Assembly (NCBI GenBank): GCA_026393835.1
Contig: JAPKZK010000048.1
Span: 1 to 41,558 of the forward strand
Length of the DNA: 41,558 bases
DNA from: Candidatus Aminicenantota bacterium
Lineage (GTDB): Bacteria > Acidobacteriota > Aminicenantia > UBA2199
Direction of reading: 5' to 3'
Shown: one piece after another, positions 33,987 through 41,558 of the stretch
How positions within the stretch are numbered: the first letter of the stretch is position 1
Layout: every line of letters begins with the position of its first letter
Translations under genes and position numbers: made by a program
Notes under the pieces: generated by a model
The model's input: the letters and a program-made list of their open reading frames with translations, nothing else
Databases searched by the model: none
What the model was told of the DNA's origin: nothing

Positions 33987-36488
33987 ATGAACTTTGAATT
34001 AAATCAATTCCAACAGTTATTTAAGGAAGCCCAGGAAAGCCTATTCTTTGATGAAATAACCGGAAAGCTTGAAAGTGGGATTCTTGCTATAAAGGACGGG
34101 CAAGGTCCCCCCATTCCGGCACTACAGAGAAATCAACTGATAAAAGCGGTCCAGCAATACATTGATCTGATACAGCGGCGTAAAACAGACCCCCGCTTAT
34201 TCAAAGCTGCATTAAAAAGCTACCTCAGCGCAACTGAGTTGTCGGAAGAAAATTACAATGCCCTGGAGGAATGGTTTCACGGTGTTGTATATGCCACTCT
34301 TGAGACTGTAGACCCGGAGATTATAAGTTTTATGCGTGCGCTCCGCGATAAGTCTAAATTCTGTGTTAAACAAGCCCTTTACAAAGACCTGGAACTTAGC
34401 ATAAAAAGATTTGCAGATATTTCAAAATATGCCGTCAATACCAGGGAAACATTACAATATGCTCATGGGCTTGAAGCCAGGATAAGGGCAATGGAATTAG
34501 ATGAGTCTAATTATAAAGGATTAATGTACCAAATTGCAGGGGTACGCACTGAGACACATAAAAAAGAAGAAATGCCTATCGGTAATCGCACGGCAGCCTG
34601 TCTAAACTCTTATGAACAAACTCTCAATAGCCTGGAAAAAGAACATTTTGACCGTCATACCAGTTACGTCCTGCAAGTCAGCTTTTTTAGGAACCGGCAG
34701 GCAATCGAAGAATCGGAAATCGATGATGAACAGAAAGAATTGCTTATCCGCCAATTGGATAAACTGGAAGCGCGTTTCGATCCGGTTCGTTATCTGAGTT
34801 CCACTACCCTTTACCTTAGAAATTATGAACCGAAGATCAGTGAAATTCGGAATGCGATCCAACAAACCCTGGATTTCGACAACATTTTAAAAGCTATCGA
34901 TAACTTAAGGAAACAGAGTCAGCAGGGAAAGAAAGAAGGCGCGGACAAGCTGGCAAAATACCATAAGGATATTATAGAAGAAGCCGCAAAGAAACTCAAT
35001 GACATGTTAAATCGGCGTTGTAATGATCCGGAAGCACTGACTCGAGAAGTGCGCCGTCTCATCGGTGAAGTAAACGAGTTGGAGGGGAAACAGGTTCTTT
35101 TTCGGGGTACGTTATCTCATATACAAAAACAGATTAAAATGGCCGAACATTGGGCAGAAAAGATCAACAAAAACCTCCTGGAAACACTCCGAGATTTAAA
35201 ACTAAAATGCAGTACCATAGGGGATAATATCGATGAACGATACCAAAACTACGTTGACTCCCAGATCAATAGTATTCATGCCTTTGAAAATGCCATTCCC
35301 CAAATGGATGATATGGGCGATGGATTTAAAGAGATTCAAAGTTTGAGCCAGGTGATGAATGGCCAGGATACCCCATTAAAGGAGCGAGATCGTCAATACC
35401 TTTTAAAATCACTGTCCGAAGTCAAAAGAAGGTTTTTTGAACGATTCAACAATGTTGAGGAAATAAATACCGCATTTGATACATTAAATAAAAAAGTAAA
35501 CAAAGCTGCAATGAATTTGCATTATGCGGTTGATTTGACAAAACTCAGCAACGAAATCAAGGGTATTGAATTCCGGGTGAAAATGGGGCGATTTCCGCAT
35601 AACGATAAGGAATACTTCGAAGTGCAAATACGAAAAACCTACGGTCGCCTCCGGGAACTCCGGAAAAAACACGAAGAATACCTTGAAAGACGGGCCGCAG
35701 ATCAAGCGGCGGTATTCGATGAATTGAGCAATGAAATCGAACAATGCGCCCAGATGGCGCAAGAGCGTCCGGGACACCATACGAGTTGGGAAAATCTTGT
35801 GAATGCAGGCAGGCAAGTTCGTGAAGAAAAACTCTTATCCGGGGAACAGCGTCAAAAGCTTTTCAGCCAGTTAGATAAGGCATTTTCAATGATCCGTGAA
35901 GAAAGAGCCAGATTCGCCCGCCAGGCTTGCGTGGTATACGGTGAGTATGCAGATATTATCCAGAACATCCTGGCCCCGCTCGAACAAACCATCCCCCGCC
36001 CCACACGAGAAGATGCATTTGACGCCACTGAAGCACTGAAACCCCTGCGCATAAAACTTCGAAATGAAAGGCGACTTCTGGCATCCCACCGGACAGAGCT
36101 TGAGGAGTCTTTACGAAATGTATCCGATGCCATTACCGAGATTCTTGATCAGGCATCCAATGATATGTATAATAATTATCTTCATATTCAACGCCAAATC
36201 GACGGACTTACCGGTAAAATAAAGAATGTTAAAACATCTCCTGACTTAACTTCTGTAATTTCGGAACATAAGGAACTCTATGCAGCCGTTCGCACCACAG
36301 AACTTTCCATGCAGGGCAGGAGAGAATGCCGCAGCAAACTGGAAGCTCTGTGGAGTTTAATTTCAGAAAAGAAACAGGATTTCAGTTATTCTCGTTTTGA
36401 TCCGTCAAAAGTGAATGAAACATTAGCCCGTCTGGAAATGTTCGGGCATTTTCTCTGGATGGATGAAGTTCCACCAAGAATCGTATAA
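33987..36488 (+). CDS. large all-helical (coiled-coil) protein of unknown function
   Basis: The 833-residue protein is soluble, highly charged and almost wholly alpha-helical. Repeated helical-hairpin-like segments contain R/E/K/Q-rich heptads throughout. I see no signal peptide, membrane segment, nucleotide-binding motif or metal site, and I do not recognise the family. Its length and regularity suggest a spectrin-like or scaffold rod. It lies between the JAMM-E1 gene and the Hsp70-like gene, with its own AAGGAAGG ribosome binding site 15 bases after the previous stop. It could be a substrate-recognition scaffold or a structural partner of the Hsp70-like ATPase; both are guesses from position. 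Confidence 0.75.
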   Translation: MNFELNQFQQLFKEAQESLFFDEITGKLESGILAIKDGQGPPIPALQRNQLIKAVQQYIDLIQRRKTDPRLFKAALKSYLSATELSEENYNALEEWFHGVVYATLETVDPEIISFMRALRDKSKFCVKQALYKDLELSIKRFADISKYAVNTRETLQYAHGLEARIRAMELDESNYKGLMYQIAGVRTETHKKEEMPIGNRTAACLNSYEQTLNSLEKEHFDRHTSYVLQVSFFRNRQAIEESEIDDEQKELLIRQLDKLEARFDPVRYLSSTTLYLRNYEPKISEIRNAIQQTLDFDNILKAIDNLRKQSQQGKKEGADKLAKYHKDIIEEAAKKLNDMLNRRCNDPEALTREVRRLIGEVNELEGKQVLFRGTLSHIQKQIKMAEHWAEKINKNLLETLRDLKLKCSTIGDNIDERYQNYVDSQINSIHAFENAIPQMDDMGDGFKEIQSLSQVMNGQDTPLKERDRQYLLKSLSEVKRRFFERFNNVEEINTAFDTLNKKVNKAAMNLHYAVDLTKLSNEIKGIEFRVKMGRFPHNDKEYFEVQIRKTYGRLRELRKKHEEYLERRAADQAAVFDELSNEIEQCAQMAQERPGHHTSWENLVNAGRQVREEKLLSGEQRQKLFSQLDKAFSMIREERARFARQACVVYGEYADIIQNILAPLEQTIPRPTREDAFDATEALKPLRIKLRNERRLLASHRTELEESLRNVSDAITEILDQASNDMYNNYLHIQRQIDGLTGKIKNVKTSPDLTSVISEHKELYAAVRTTELSMQGRRECRSKLEALWSLISEKKQDFSYSRFDPSKVNETLARLEMFGHFLWMDEVPPRIV

Positions 36489-36499
36489 AAGGAGGTATC

Positions 36500-36730
36500 A
36501 TGGTATTTCAAAATATCGATCAATGGGAAGAATTGTTACAGGTAAACCCGGAACAGACCGAAGCCGGGCAATTACGCAGGCTGGTCAGCCTTAATATCCG
36601 GGAACTCTGCCTGGAAATAAACAGCAGGAGTGAACGCTTGGGCTTAGCCAACTGTTTGAAGCGTTTGAAAGAAATCGGGCAACTTTTGAAAAAACATAAT
36701 TGGATGACAGGAGGAAATGAAAATGAGTAA
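36500..36730 (+). CDS. small helical protein of unknown function
   Basis: The 76-residue protein (MVFQNIDQWEELLQVNPEQT...) is predicted by eye to be two to three amphipathic helices. It has an excellent ribosome binding site (AAGGAGG about six bases before ATG 36500). Its end overlaps the start of the Hsp70-like gene by eight bases. No domain is recognised. Tight coupling to the ATPase gene suggests a cofactor, as small helical proteins often are for Hsp70-type ATPases; that is inference. Confidence 0.65.
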   Translation: MVFQNIDQWEELLQVNPEQTEAGQLRRLVSLNIRELCLEINSRSERLGLANCLKRLKEIGQLLKKHNWMTGGNENE

Positions 36731-38486
36731 TTACCTGGGAATCGATTTGGGAGCATCATATGCAAAAGCCGTTTACCTGGATGACATGGGGAATTTAAAA
36801 CCTGTCACCAATAAAGATATGAATTGCATGTTCCGCGTAAGTGGGCTTCGGGATTCAGAGGGCCGAATTCAGCCAGTCACAATGGATGAAGAGCGAAGGC
36901 GTACTTTAGAATCAGGTAAGAATTTAATAGAAAATGTAAAACCGCTGCGGGGGGAGGGAAAGGGAACTGAAGAACTGGAAACTGCCGTACTGCGAGAGAT
37001 TTTAGAATGCTACAAAGAAAACTCCGGGGACCATGATTTGAGTTGCCTCAAGCGTGCGGTACTAACCCACCCCGTAAGTGCCGGACCAGCGGCAGTGGAT
37101 GCTTTAATGCAAATAGCAGTCGATGCAGGATTATCTCGAAACCTTCTTGACACTATAGAAGAACCGGTTGCCCTGGGCCTTTTTTCAACACAAAAAAATC
37201 CAACACTAACAGGCCGGTTACTTGTCATCGATGCAGGGCATTATACCACCGATTTTGTGATGGTAACGTTTGAAGAGGGAAAACCCACTGTTCAATCCAC
37301 AAATTACCTGGGGTTGAGACTGGGAGCAGCCGAATTCACCCATGCCCTGGCGCGGAGTGCCTGGCTGAAAGCTCAATTTGCCGCCGGAGTATCCAATCTC
37401 TCTAATTCGCCCTTCGATGAATATGGACCGGAAGGTGGTCACTTCCTTGTCAATCAACTGCTTTGGTGGGCAGAAGATCGTGTTATTCGGGCAATGCCTT
37501 TAGGACTGTTTGATCTCAATGTGAATGCTAATCTGCCACTCGCAAATTTATATGGCTTAGAACAGTTTGGCGCATGGACCGGGAAAATCCGTGACATTTA
37601 TTATTGTCATGATTTGTCGACCGCCATGGAAGAATCGAAATCCTTCACAGATTATTACCCGGAACATAATCCCGGTATGCAGGAATTTATACTGCGTGAG
37701 AATTATCGTGATGTGATTAAACCCTTGTGCCAGGCCATCGGCGCTGCTGCTTTATCTGTCATCCTTGAAATAGAAAATCCCGATGAACTCCAGGTAGTTT
37801 TGGGGGGTGGTTTATCACTGGTTGAGGATATGCGCACAACGATAGAAGATCTTTTGAAGTCGCATGGTATAGCAATACCGCTGAATATTTCTTATGACTA
37901 TCAGAATATAGGCTCCAATATGGGATTACTCCTGGCCACAGCATCAGGGGCAGCCATTGCAGCAGCCCGCCGATTCGATAGAAACGATAGCCTTGCCGAT
38001 ACCATTGGGCTGCTCTCCTATAGTGAAATAGAGGAAGCGCTTGATATACTTGATAAAGCCGGAGTTTTTTCATCTGCATTTCACCCCAATGAATCGAATT
38101 TAGAAGTATTAGGCGCAAGGCAACACCCAACTGGCCCCCTGGTTCTGCCTTTACACCACATATTGAAGCGCCGTGGTGAACCTTTACCATGTAAAATCAC
38201 ATTCCCCCAGGCGCTTTATAAGATGTCAAAAGGTGGGAAGTTGAGCTTGACCCGTGCTGCGGACCGGAATGAAGATCTATCTATTATTGAACCAGGAATT
38301 AATGCTGCTGGGGGAACCGTTGCGGTCGTAGCAATACCGACTAACATACCCGAAGAAACACTACTTTATTTATCACTTGAAATTGAGCGCAATGATGTCT
38401 GGCAATTGAAACTCACTGATCCGTCCGGTAACATGATTATAACAGAGAATATCAACCTGCAGTTGAAAGGAAAAGGTGGAGAATAA
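36723..38486 (+). CDS. Hsp70/actin-fold ATPase
   Basis: The second ATG (36723, MSNYLGIDLGASYAKAVYLD) is preferred because AGGAGG lies eight bases upstream; ATG 36717 is only two bases from it. The 587-residue protein has the actin/Hsp70 phosphate-1 loop YLGIDLGASYAK, phosphate-2 loop LLVIDAGHYTTDFVMV and adenosine motif LQVVLGGGLSLVEDM (about 355-370). The C-terminal 130 residues may be a small beta-rich substrate-binding-like domain (KITFPQALYKMSKGGKLSLTR...). It is divergent from DnaK, with no EEVD-like end and no DnaJ or GrpE nearby. Hsp70-like proteins occur in prokaryotic conflict operons and could remodel tagged substrates. Confidence 0.8.
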   Translation: MSNYLGIDLGASYAKAVYLDDMGNLKPVTNKDMNCMFRVSGLRDSEGRIQPVTMDEERRRTLESGKNLIENVKPLRGEGKGTEELETAVLREILECYKENSGDHDLSCLKRAVLTHPVSAGPAAVDALMQIAVDAGLSRNLLDTIEEPVALGLFSTQKNPTLTGRLLVIDAGHYTTDFVMVTFEEGKPTVQSTNYLGLRLGAAEFTHALARSAWLKAQFAAGVSNLSNSPFDEYGPEGGHFLVNQLLWWAEDRVIRAMPLGLFDLNVNANLPLANLYGLEQFGAWTGKIRDIYYCHDLSTAMEESKSFTDYYPEHNPGMQEFILRENYRDVIKPLCQAIGAAALSVILEIENPDELQVVLGGGLSLVEDMRTTIEDLLKSHGIAIPLNISYDYQNIGSNMGLLLATASGAAIAAARRFDRNDSLADTIGLLSYSEIEEALDILDKAGVFSSAFHPNESNLEVLGARQHPTGPLVLPLHHILKRRGEPLPCKITFPQALYKMSKGGKLSLTRAADRNEDLSIIEPGINAAGGTVAVVAIPTNIPEETLLYLSLEIERNDVWQLKLTDPSGNMIITENINLQLKGKGGE

Positions 38487-40252
38487 TGGCACAGAACACT
38501 CTGATCAATGGAAAACCAATTGCGTCATTCCTGGCCCCCTTCGACCGTCTGGCCAACAATCTCACTACCATGAATCCCATTACACCGGCAGATTTGGTTC
38601 CTTTTACATCGCTCCAATGGCCGGATCACGAATTTTTCGAAATCGCTCTAAAAAATTCCAATAGAGAAACAGCCTGCTCAGTACTTCAATTGATGATGCG
38701 ATTATTCATTTCCGCCCCTGATTGGCTTATCGGCTGTGTGGTTCCTGGTATACCTATTCTTAATCACCCATCGGCTGCAATGATCAATCTCATAGGTCCC
38801 AAACAGGAATACCTTTTGCCGGTACAATGGGTGGTTTTCCCTTACAAGAAAGACGGTATACGTACCAATATGCAGGTTAAAGCCTGCTTAACTGCCAAAG
38901 ATCCATCATTTTGGCGTGCATCTGTCTTGCATTGGGCTACGATCTGGAATTCCTTGTCTATCAATCATGTTGAACGTGAAGAACGTTTAAAGGCTATCTA
39001 TTATGTCACAAATTCACTGGGGGAAGGGAATCCAGACCCATTGAGGAGTTTGGTAAAGGAAACTGAGATAAACGATGAATTGGATTTACTTGCGGGAATT
39101 ATGTTTGGTACATGTTGGGACCTCCTGGTGTTGATTAACCGGATCCCTAAAAATAGTGTCAGCAGTGGTGCCTGGCAATTCCCGGACTTCTCCGCCCATG
39201 AGATACGCTGTCGTGCCCTTATTTATCAGAATGCAGCGCAACTCTATTTCCAACCCGCAATGCTGGACATTGAATTAATGCATCTCAATGTCATGCATTG
39301 GGCATTGCCATGTACTGATATAGATTTAAAAAATGCAATCAACCGGACTATGGAAACCCTAAAGCATGCATATTATCAGTGGAATTTAAAAAGCGCATCC
39401 TATATTGTCAATCAATTGTTTAAAAGGGAAATTGCCGATGGAGAATACACTGAAAAATTCTTAGGCAGTGCACTTGCCAATAATAAGGACATTTTTCTAT
39501 ATCCTTTAACCATAACAGAAGCAAAAAATTGGTTGATAGAGCACGGGCATTATGATTGGTGTCAACGACTTGCAAAAGTATGTATAGAAAAATCTCCATC
39601 AAAAACTGTCCGAGTTAAAGACAATTATCAATCAGAAGAAAATCCTACCCTTCAATTTGAGCCGGGGAAAAATGATCCAAATCAAAAAAACAATAAACGC
39701 CAGGATAATAGACTGATTGTGGGATGGATAATATCTTTGTTCATCATTGCAATCACAGTTTTAATATGGATTAACAGCTCAACAAAACACGAGCTGAGAT
39801 ACCTTCAAGAAAAATTAAATTCATCTGATATCCCCAAAATACATAACGCGCAATTGTTGGATTTCGGTAGTATTGATAAATTGGTACAAGAGGTTCGTTA
39901 TCTTGTTATCATGGAATTATTGCGGGATGATATTCGCCTAAACTGGCTGGATATTGCGATTCAACAGGGGAATAAGGGGGAAACCCTCTTAAAAGGAGAG
40001 GTTCCTACAATATATTTAAAGACTTTGATCGTGCAACTTATCGGGAAGTTTAAAGAAATTTATAAAATAAATATTGAAGAAATCAAAGTGACATCATTTT
40101 ATAATGTCCAACCAGGAGATAACCTCTGGAAAATAGCAGAAAAAGTTTACGGTGATTCCAAGCACTGGAGGAAAATCTATGAGGCGAATCGAAAAAAAAT
40201 AACCGGATCTTTCGAGATACAAAAAAATATTACATTGAGCATTCCTGATTGA
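38486..40252 (+). CDS. membrane-anchored LysM protein with large cytoplasmic domain
   Basis: The start ATG 38486 overlaps the Hsp70-like stop (TAATG). The 588-residue protein has an N-terminal soluble region (1 to about 400) with no recognised family, a charged linker with a KNDPNQKNNKRQDN segment, and one membrane helix (LIVGWIISLFIIAITVLIWI, about 410-429). Then follow a helical/BON-like segment and a C-terminal LysM domain (FYNVQPGDNLWKIAEKVYGD..., about 540-588). With an N-in orientation, LysM would bind peptidoglycan in the periplasm while the large domain faces the operon's cytoplasmic components. It probably ties the complex to the envelope. Last gene of the operon. Confidence 0.8.
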   Translation: MAQNTLINGKPIASFLAPFDRLANNLTTMNPITPADLVPFTSLQWPDHEFFEIALKNSNRETACSVLQLMMRLFISAPDWLIGCVVPGIPILNHPSAAMINLIGPKQEYLLPVQWVVFPYKKDGIRTNMQVKACLTAKDPSFWRASVLHWATIWNSLSINHVEREERLKAIYYVTNSLGEGNPDPLRSLVKETEINDELDLLAGIMFGTCWDLLVLINRIPKNSVSSGAWQFPDFSAHEIRCRALIYQNAAQLYFQPAMLDIELMHLNVMHWALPCTDIDLKNAINRTMETLKHAYYQWNLKSASYIVNQLFKREIADGEYTEKFLGSALANNKDIFLYPLTITEAKNWLIEHGHYDWCQRLAKVCIEKSPSKTVRVKDNYQSEENPTLQFEPGKNDPNQKNNKRQDNRLIVGWIISLFIIAITVLIWINSSTKHELRYLQEKLNSSDIPKIHNAQLLDFGSIDKLVQEVRYLVIMELLRDDIRLNWLDIAIQQGNKGETLLKGEVPTIYLKTLIVQLIGKFKEIYKINIEEIKVTSFYNVQPGDNLWKIAEKVYGDSKHWRKIYEANRKKITGSFEIQKNITLSIPD

Positions 40253-40278
40253 CGGAGAAATAGACGGTCGGAAGCCTA

Positions 40279-40524
40279 ACTAAGTCCCAATTGCGTTTCA
40301 ACTAAGAAATTCGTGAAATTGAAGAAGGGTTATTAATTTCCAAGCTACGGGATAAATTCGATATACAGTTGCGATTCGTGGTACGTCTCAGGAACTTCCG
40401 AAGAACACTGTTGGATTATGAGCCACAGATTGTTTACTTCACTGGATATGGAGAGAAGAAAGGTATCGTAGTAGAAGATAAAGTTGGATTTTCTGTACCG
40501 ATTTCCTCAAAAGCCATCTCGTGA
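40279..40524 (+). pseudogene. decayed CHAT (caspase-like) protease fragment
   Basis: Reading from 40279 gives LTKSQLRFN, an in-frame TAA at 40303-40305, then EIREIEEGLLISKLRDKFDI...VRLRNFRRTLLDYEPQIVYFTGYG...ISSKAIS and a stop at 40522-40524. This follows the N-terminal half of CHAT-type proteins of the form SNPxxTSQLRLDxEIREIEEGL...ALLDxxPxIVHFSGHG, where the SGHG histidine is catalytic. Here it reads TGYG, so the histidine is lost. The catalytic-cysteine half (NAC region) is missing. It is a remnant of another caspase-like effector next to the operon. Confidence 0.6.
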
Positions 40525-40562
40525 TTATTTGAGTGTGAAAACTCGCATGTCTCCATCCGGCC

Positions 40563-41238
40563 TTAAGCCTTTTCCATAAGCCCTTCGAAATCTTTGAAGT
40601 CTAATAAAAACTTAAACGCCGGGATTACTTTTATTTCGATACCGTCATCCAGGATTGTTTCTTCTTCATCATCCGTAATGATCATACCTTTTGACAATTT
40701 AAACCGTTTACAGGCGGCCGTCAATCCTTTAATTTCCCTGCGTCGGGTTTCGGGTTCTTTAAGGGATAAGCACACCTGGACCGCCGACTGGATGGCTTCT
40801 TGACCGGCCAACAAAAAATCGCACTCAACATTATCCCGGTAAAAAAAGACTTCCTGCCCTTGCTTCAACAATTCAATCCCTATGGAATTCTCCAATAATT
40901 TCCCTTTATCCCCGGAAAAATGAAAAGTTACCGCATTCAGCAGCCCGTTATCGATGCAATAAATTTTTTTTTCAGCAAATTCCTGTTTTATGACGGACTC
41001 GTTATACTTTAACAGGATAACCATCAAGTAAATGGCTTCCACGGAATCCATAAATTCATAAAGCAAATTCTTTCCTGTTTTAATCCCCTGGGATTTGAGT
41101 TTTTCCACTTCTCCTGGCGCCGATGATGGAAATAATTTTGGTGGACCCTACCGGGGCTTTGAGGTGGCGGGGATGAAACTGGGGCAGGGTTCCCCTGTGA
41201 AAATCAACAATCATTTGTTTCAATATGTCTTTCTTCAA
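40563..41238 (-). pseudogene. AAA ATPase with DUF4143 domain, internally deleted
   Basis: The N-terminal piece (from TTG 41238 or ATG 41214: MIVDFHRGTLPQFHPRHLK...IIGARRSGKT) ends right after the Walker A motif and goes out of frame to a stop at 41080. The C-terminal piece is in another frame (41108-40563) and is the DUF4143-like end, with KIYCIDNGLLNAV, FFYRDNVECDFLL and VQVCLSL. The roughly 200 residues that normally carry Walker B and the sensor motifs are missing, and the two pieces overlap. This family (AAA_14 plus DUF4143) is common and of unsettled function. The gene is inactivated by deletion plus frameshift. Confidence 0.8.
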
Positions 41239-41430
41239 TGTAAGGAGAATTATACCGCAATCTTTCCTTAATTGAAAGAAGGTTTTTCGGTTTTCTTTCT
41301 TTTTTTTAAAGAAAGTCTCATACCCCGGCCCCCGTCTGCCTTGAAATTGGCCACCAAGGCACCAAGACACCAAGAATTTTTTACCAATGCTTTTCTCTTC
41401 TCTTCTTCTCTTCCTCGCTTGCCGGGTAGA
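41239..41430. other. intergenic repeats
   Basis: No gene is visible. A phrase CACCAAGGCACCAAGACACC-type repeat lies at about 41351-41374, and a pyrimidine-rich cttctcttcttctcttcc run at 41392-41415. Both look like dispersed intergenic words. Confidence 0.5.
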
Positions 41431-41505
41431 GCCTTCGGTTACCCTCCGGCTCCCCCACAGATCCGGACGTGCGCAATTAACGCATCCGGTTCCTCATATT
41501 ATGGC
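41431..41505 (-). other. sequence resembling the 3' part of a bacterial group II intron
   Basis: On the minus strand the stretch reads GAACCGGATGCG-TTAATT-GCGCACGTCCGGATCTGT, then GGGGGAGCCGGAGGGTAACC-GAAGGCTCTACCC. This is the pattern usually seen just downstream of the reverse-transcriptase ORF in bacterial group II introns (a CCGGATG..CACGTCCGG hairpin, then a GGGGG..CTACCC stem). No reverse transcriptase lies within the window; it would be beyond the right edge, or this is a fragment. Confidence 0.4.
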
Positions 41506-41558
41506 TTTGCTGCGCGATATATTGAGTGAACTACTTTTATAGGTGGGAGTGGGAAGAA

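Noticed and set aside
40253..40562. Intact gene downstream of the LysM protein
   Set aside because: The recognisable CHAT-like reading is broken by a stop, lacks a start and lacks the catalytic half.

Overview
The window looks like a chromosomal segment of an anaerobic, uncultured-type bacterium. Gene style, the low-complexity insertions inside conserved proteins, the tandem 21-bp arrays and the recurring intergenic phrases (for example GTCCGTGTTCGTCCGTGGCT) remind me of Candidatus Aminicenantes or a related lineage. That assignment is inference from style, not from a marker gene. No rRNA or tRNA gene was seen.

Layout. (1) 1-6.3 kb is a small conflict island: an edge-truncated AAA-ATPase/PD-(D/E)XK-type gene, a zeta-toxin-like kinase with a small partner, a membrane-anchored NACHT NTPase with leucine-rich repeats whose N-terminus is split by a frameshift, a 21-bp hairpin repeat array, and an ATPase/TOPRIM (DUF4435) pair matching the PARIS anti-phage system. 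A 171-bp MITE-like element with a perfect 9-bp target duplication lies just upstream of that pair. (2) 6.3-14.4 kb (minus strand) is a tightly overlapping operon for a membrane complex related to group 4 hydrogenases and complex I. Its large subunit lacks the Ni-ligand cysteines, so it is best called an energy-converting hydrogenase-related (Ehr-like) complex. A PTS EIIA-like regulatory protein heads the operon. (3) 14.4-19.8 kb carries an Rpn-like nuclease and a giant one-protein hybrid two-component sensor. (4) 19.8-20.7 kb is repeat-rich and non-coding, with a second 21-bp tandem array inside a 29-bp inverted repeat.

(5) 20.7-40.25 kb is the most interesting part: thirteen same-strand genes, mostly overlapping or a few bases apart. 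In order they are a trypsin-like protease; an EAD-like plus formylglycine-generating-enzyme-like protein; a GCS2-type carboxylate-amine ligase-like protein with three cold-shock domains; a multi-zinc-finger plus KH protein; a stand-alone vWA protein; a vWA-EAD-STAND ATPase-caspase giant; a small candidate ubiquitin-like protein; an E2-like protein; a JAMM peptidase-E1 fusion; a large all-helical protein; a small helical protein; an Hsp70/actin-fold ATPase; and a membrane-anchored LysM protein. The parts suggest a protein-tagging cascade (Ubl, E1, E2, candidate zinc-finger E3, deconjugase) coupled to protease effectors (trypsin, caspase), an NTP-dependent switch and a chaperone-like ATPase. I know of each domain class in prokaryotic conflict systems, but not of this combination as a described system. 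A decayed CHAT-protease fragment lies directly after it.

(6) 40.5-41.56 kb holds an internally deleted AAA/DUF4143 ATPase pseudogene and, at the edge, a sequence resembling the 3' part of a group II intron.
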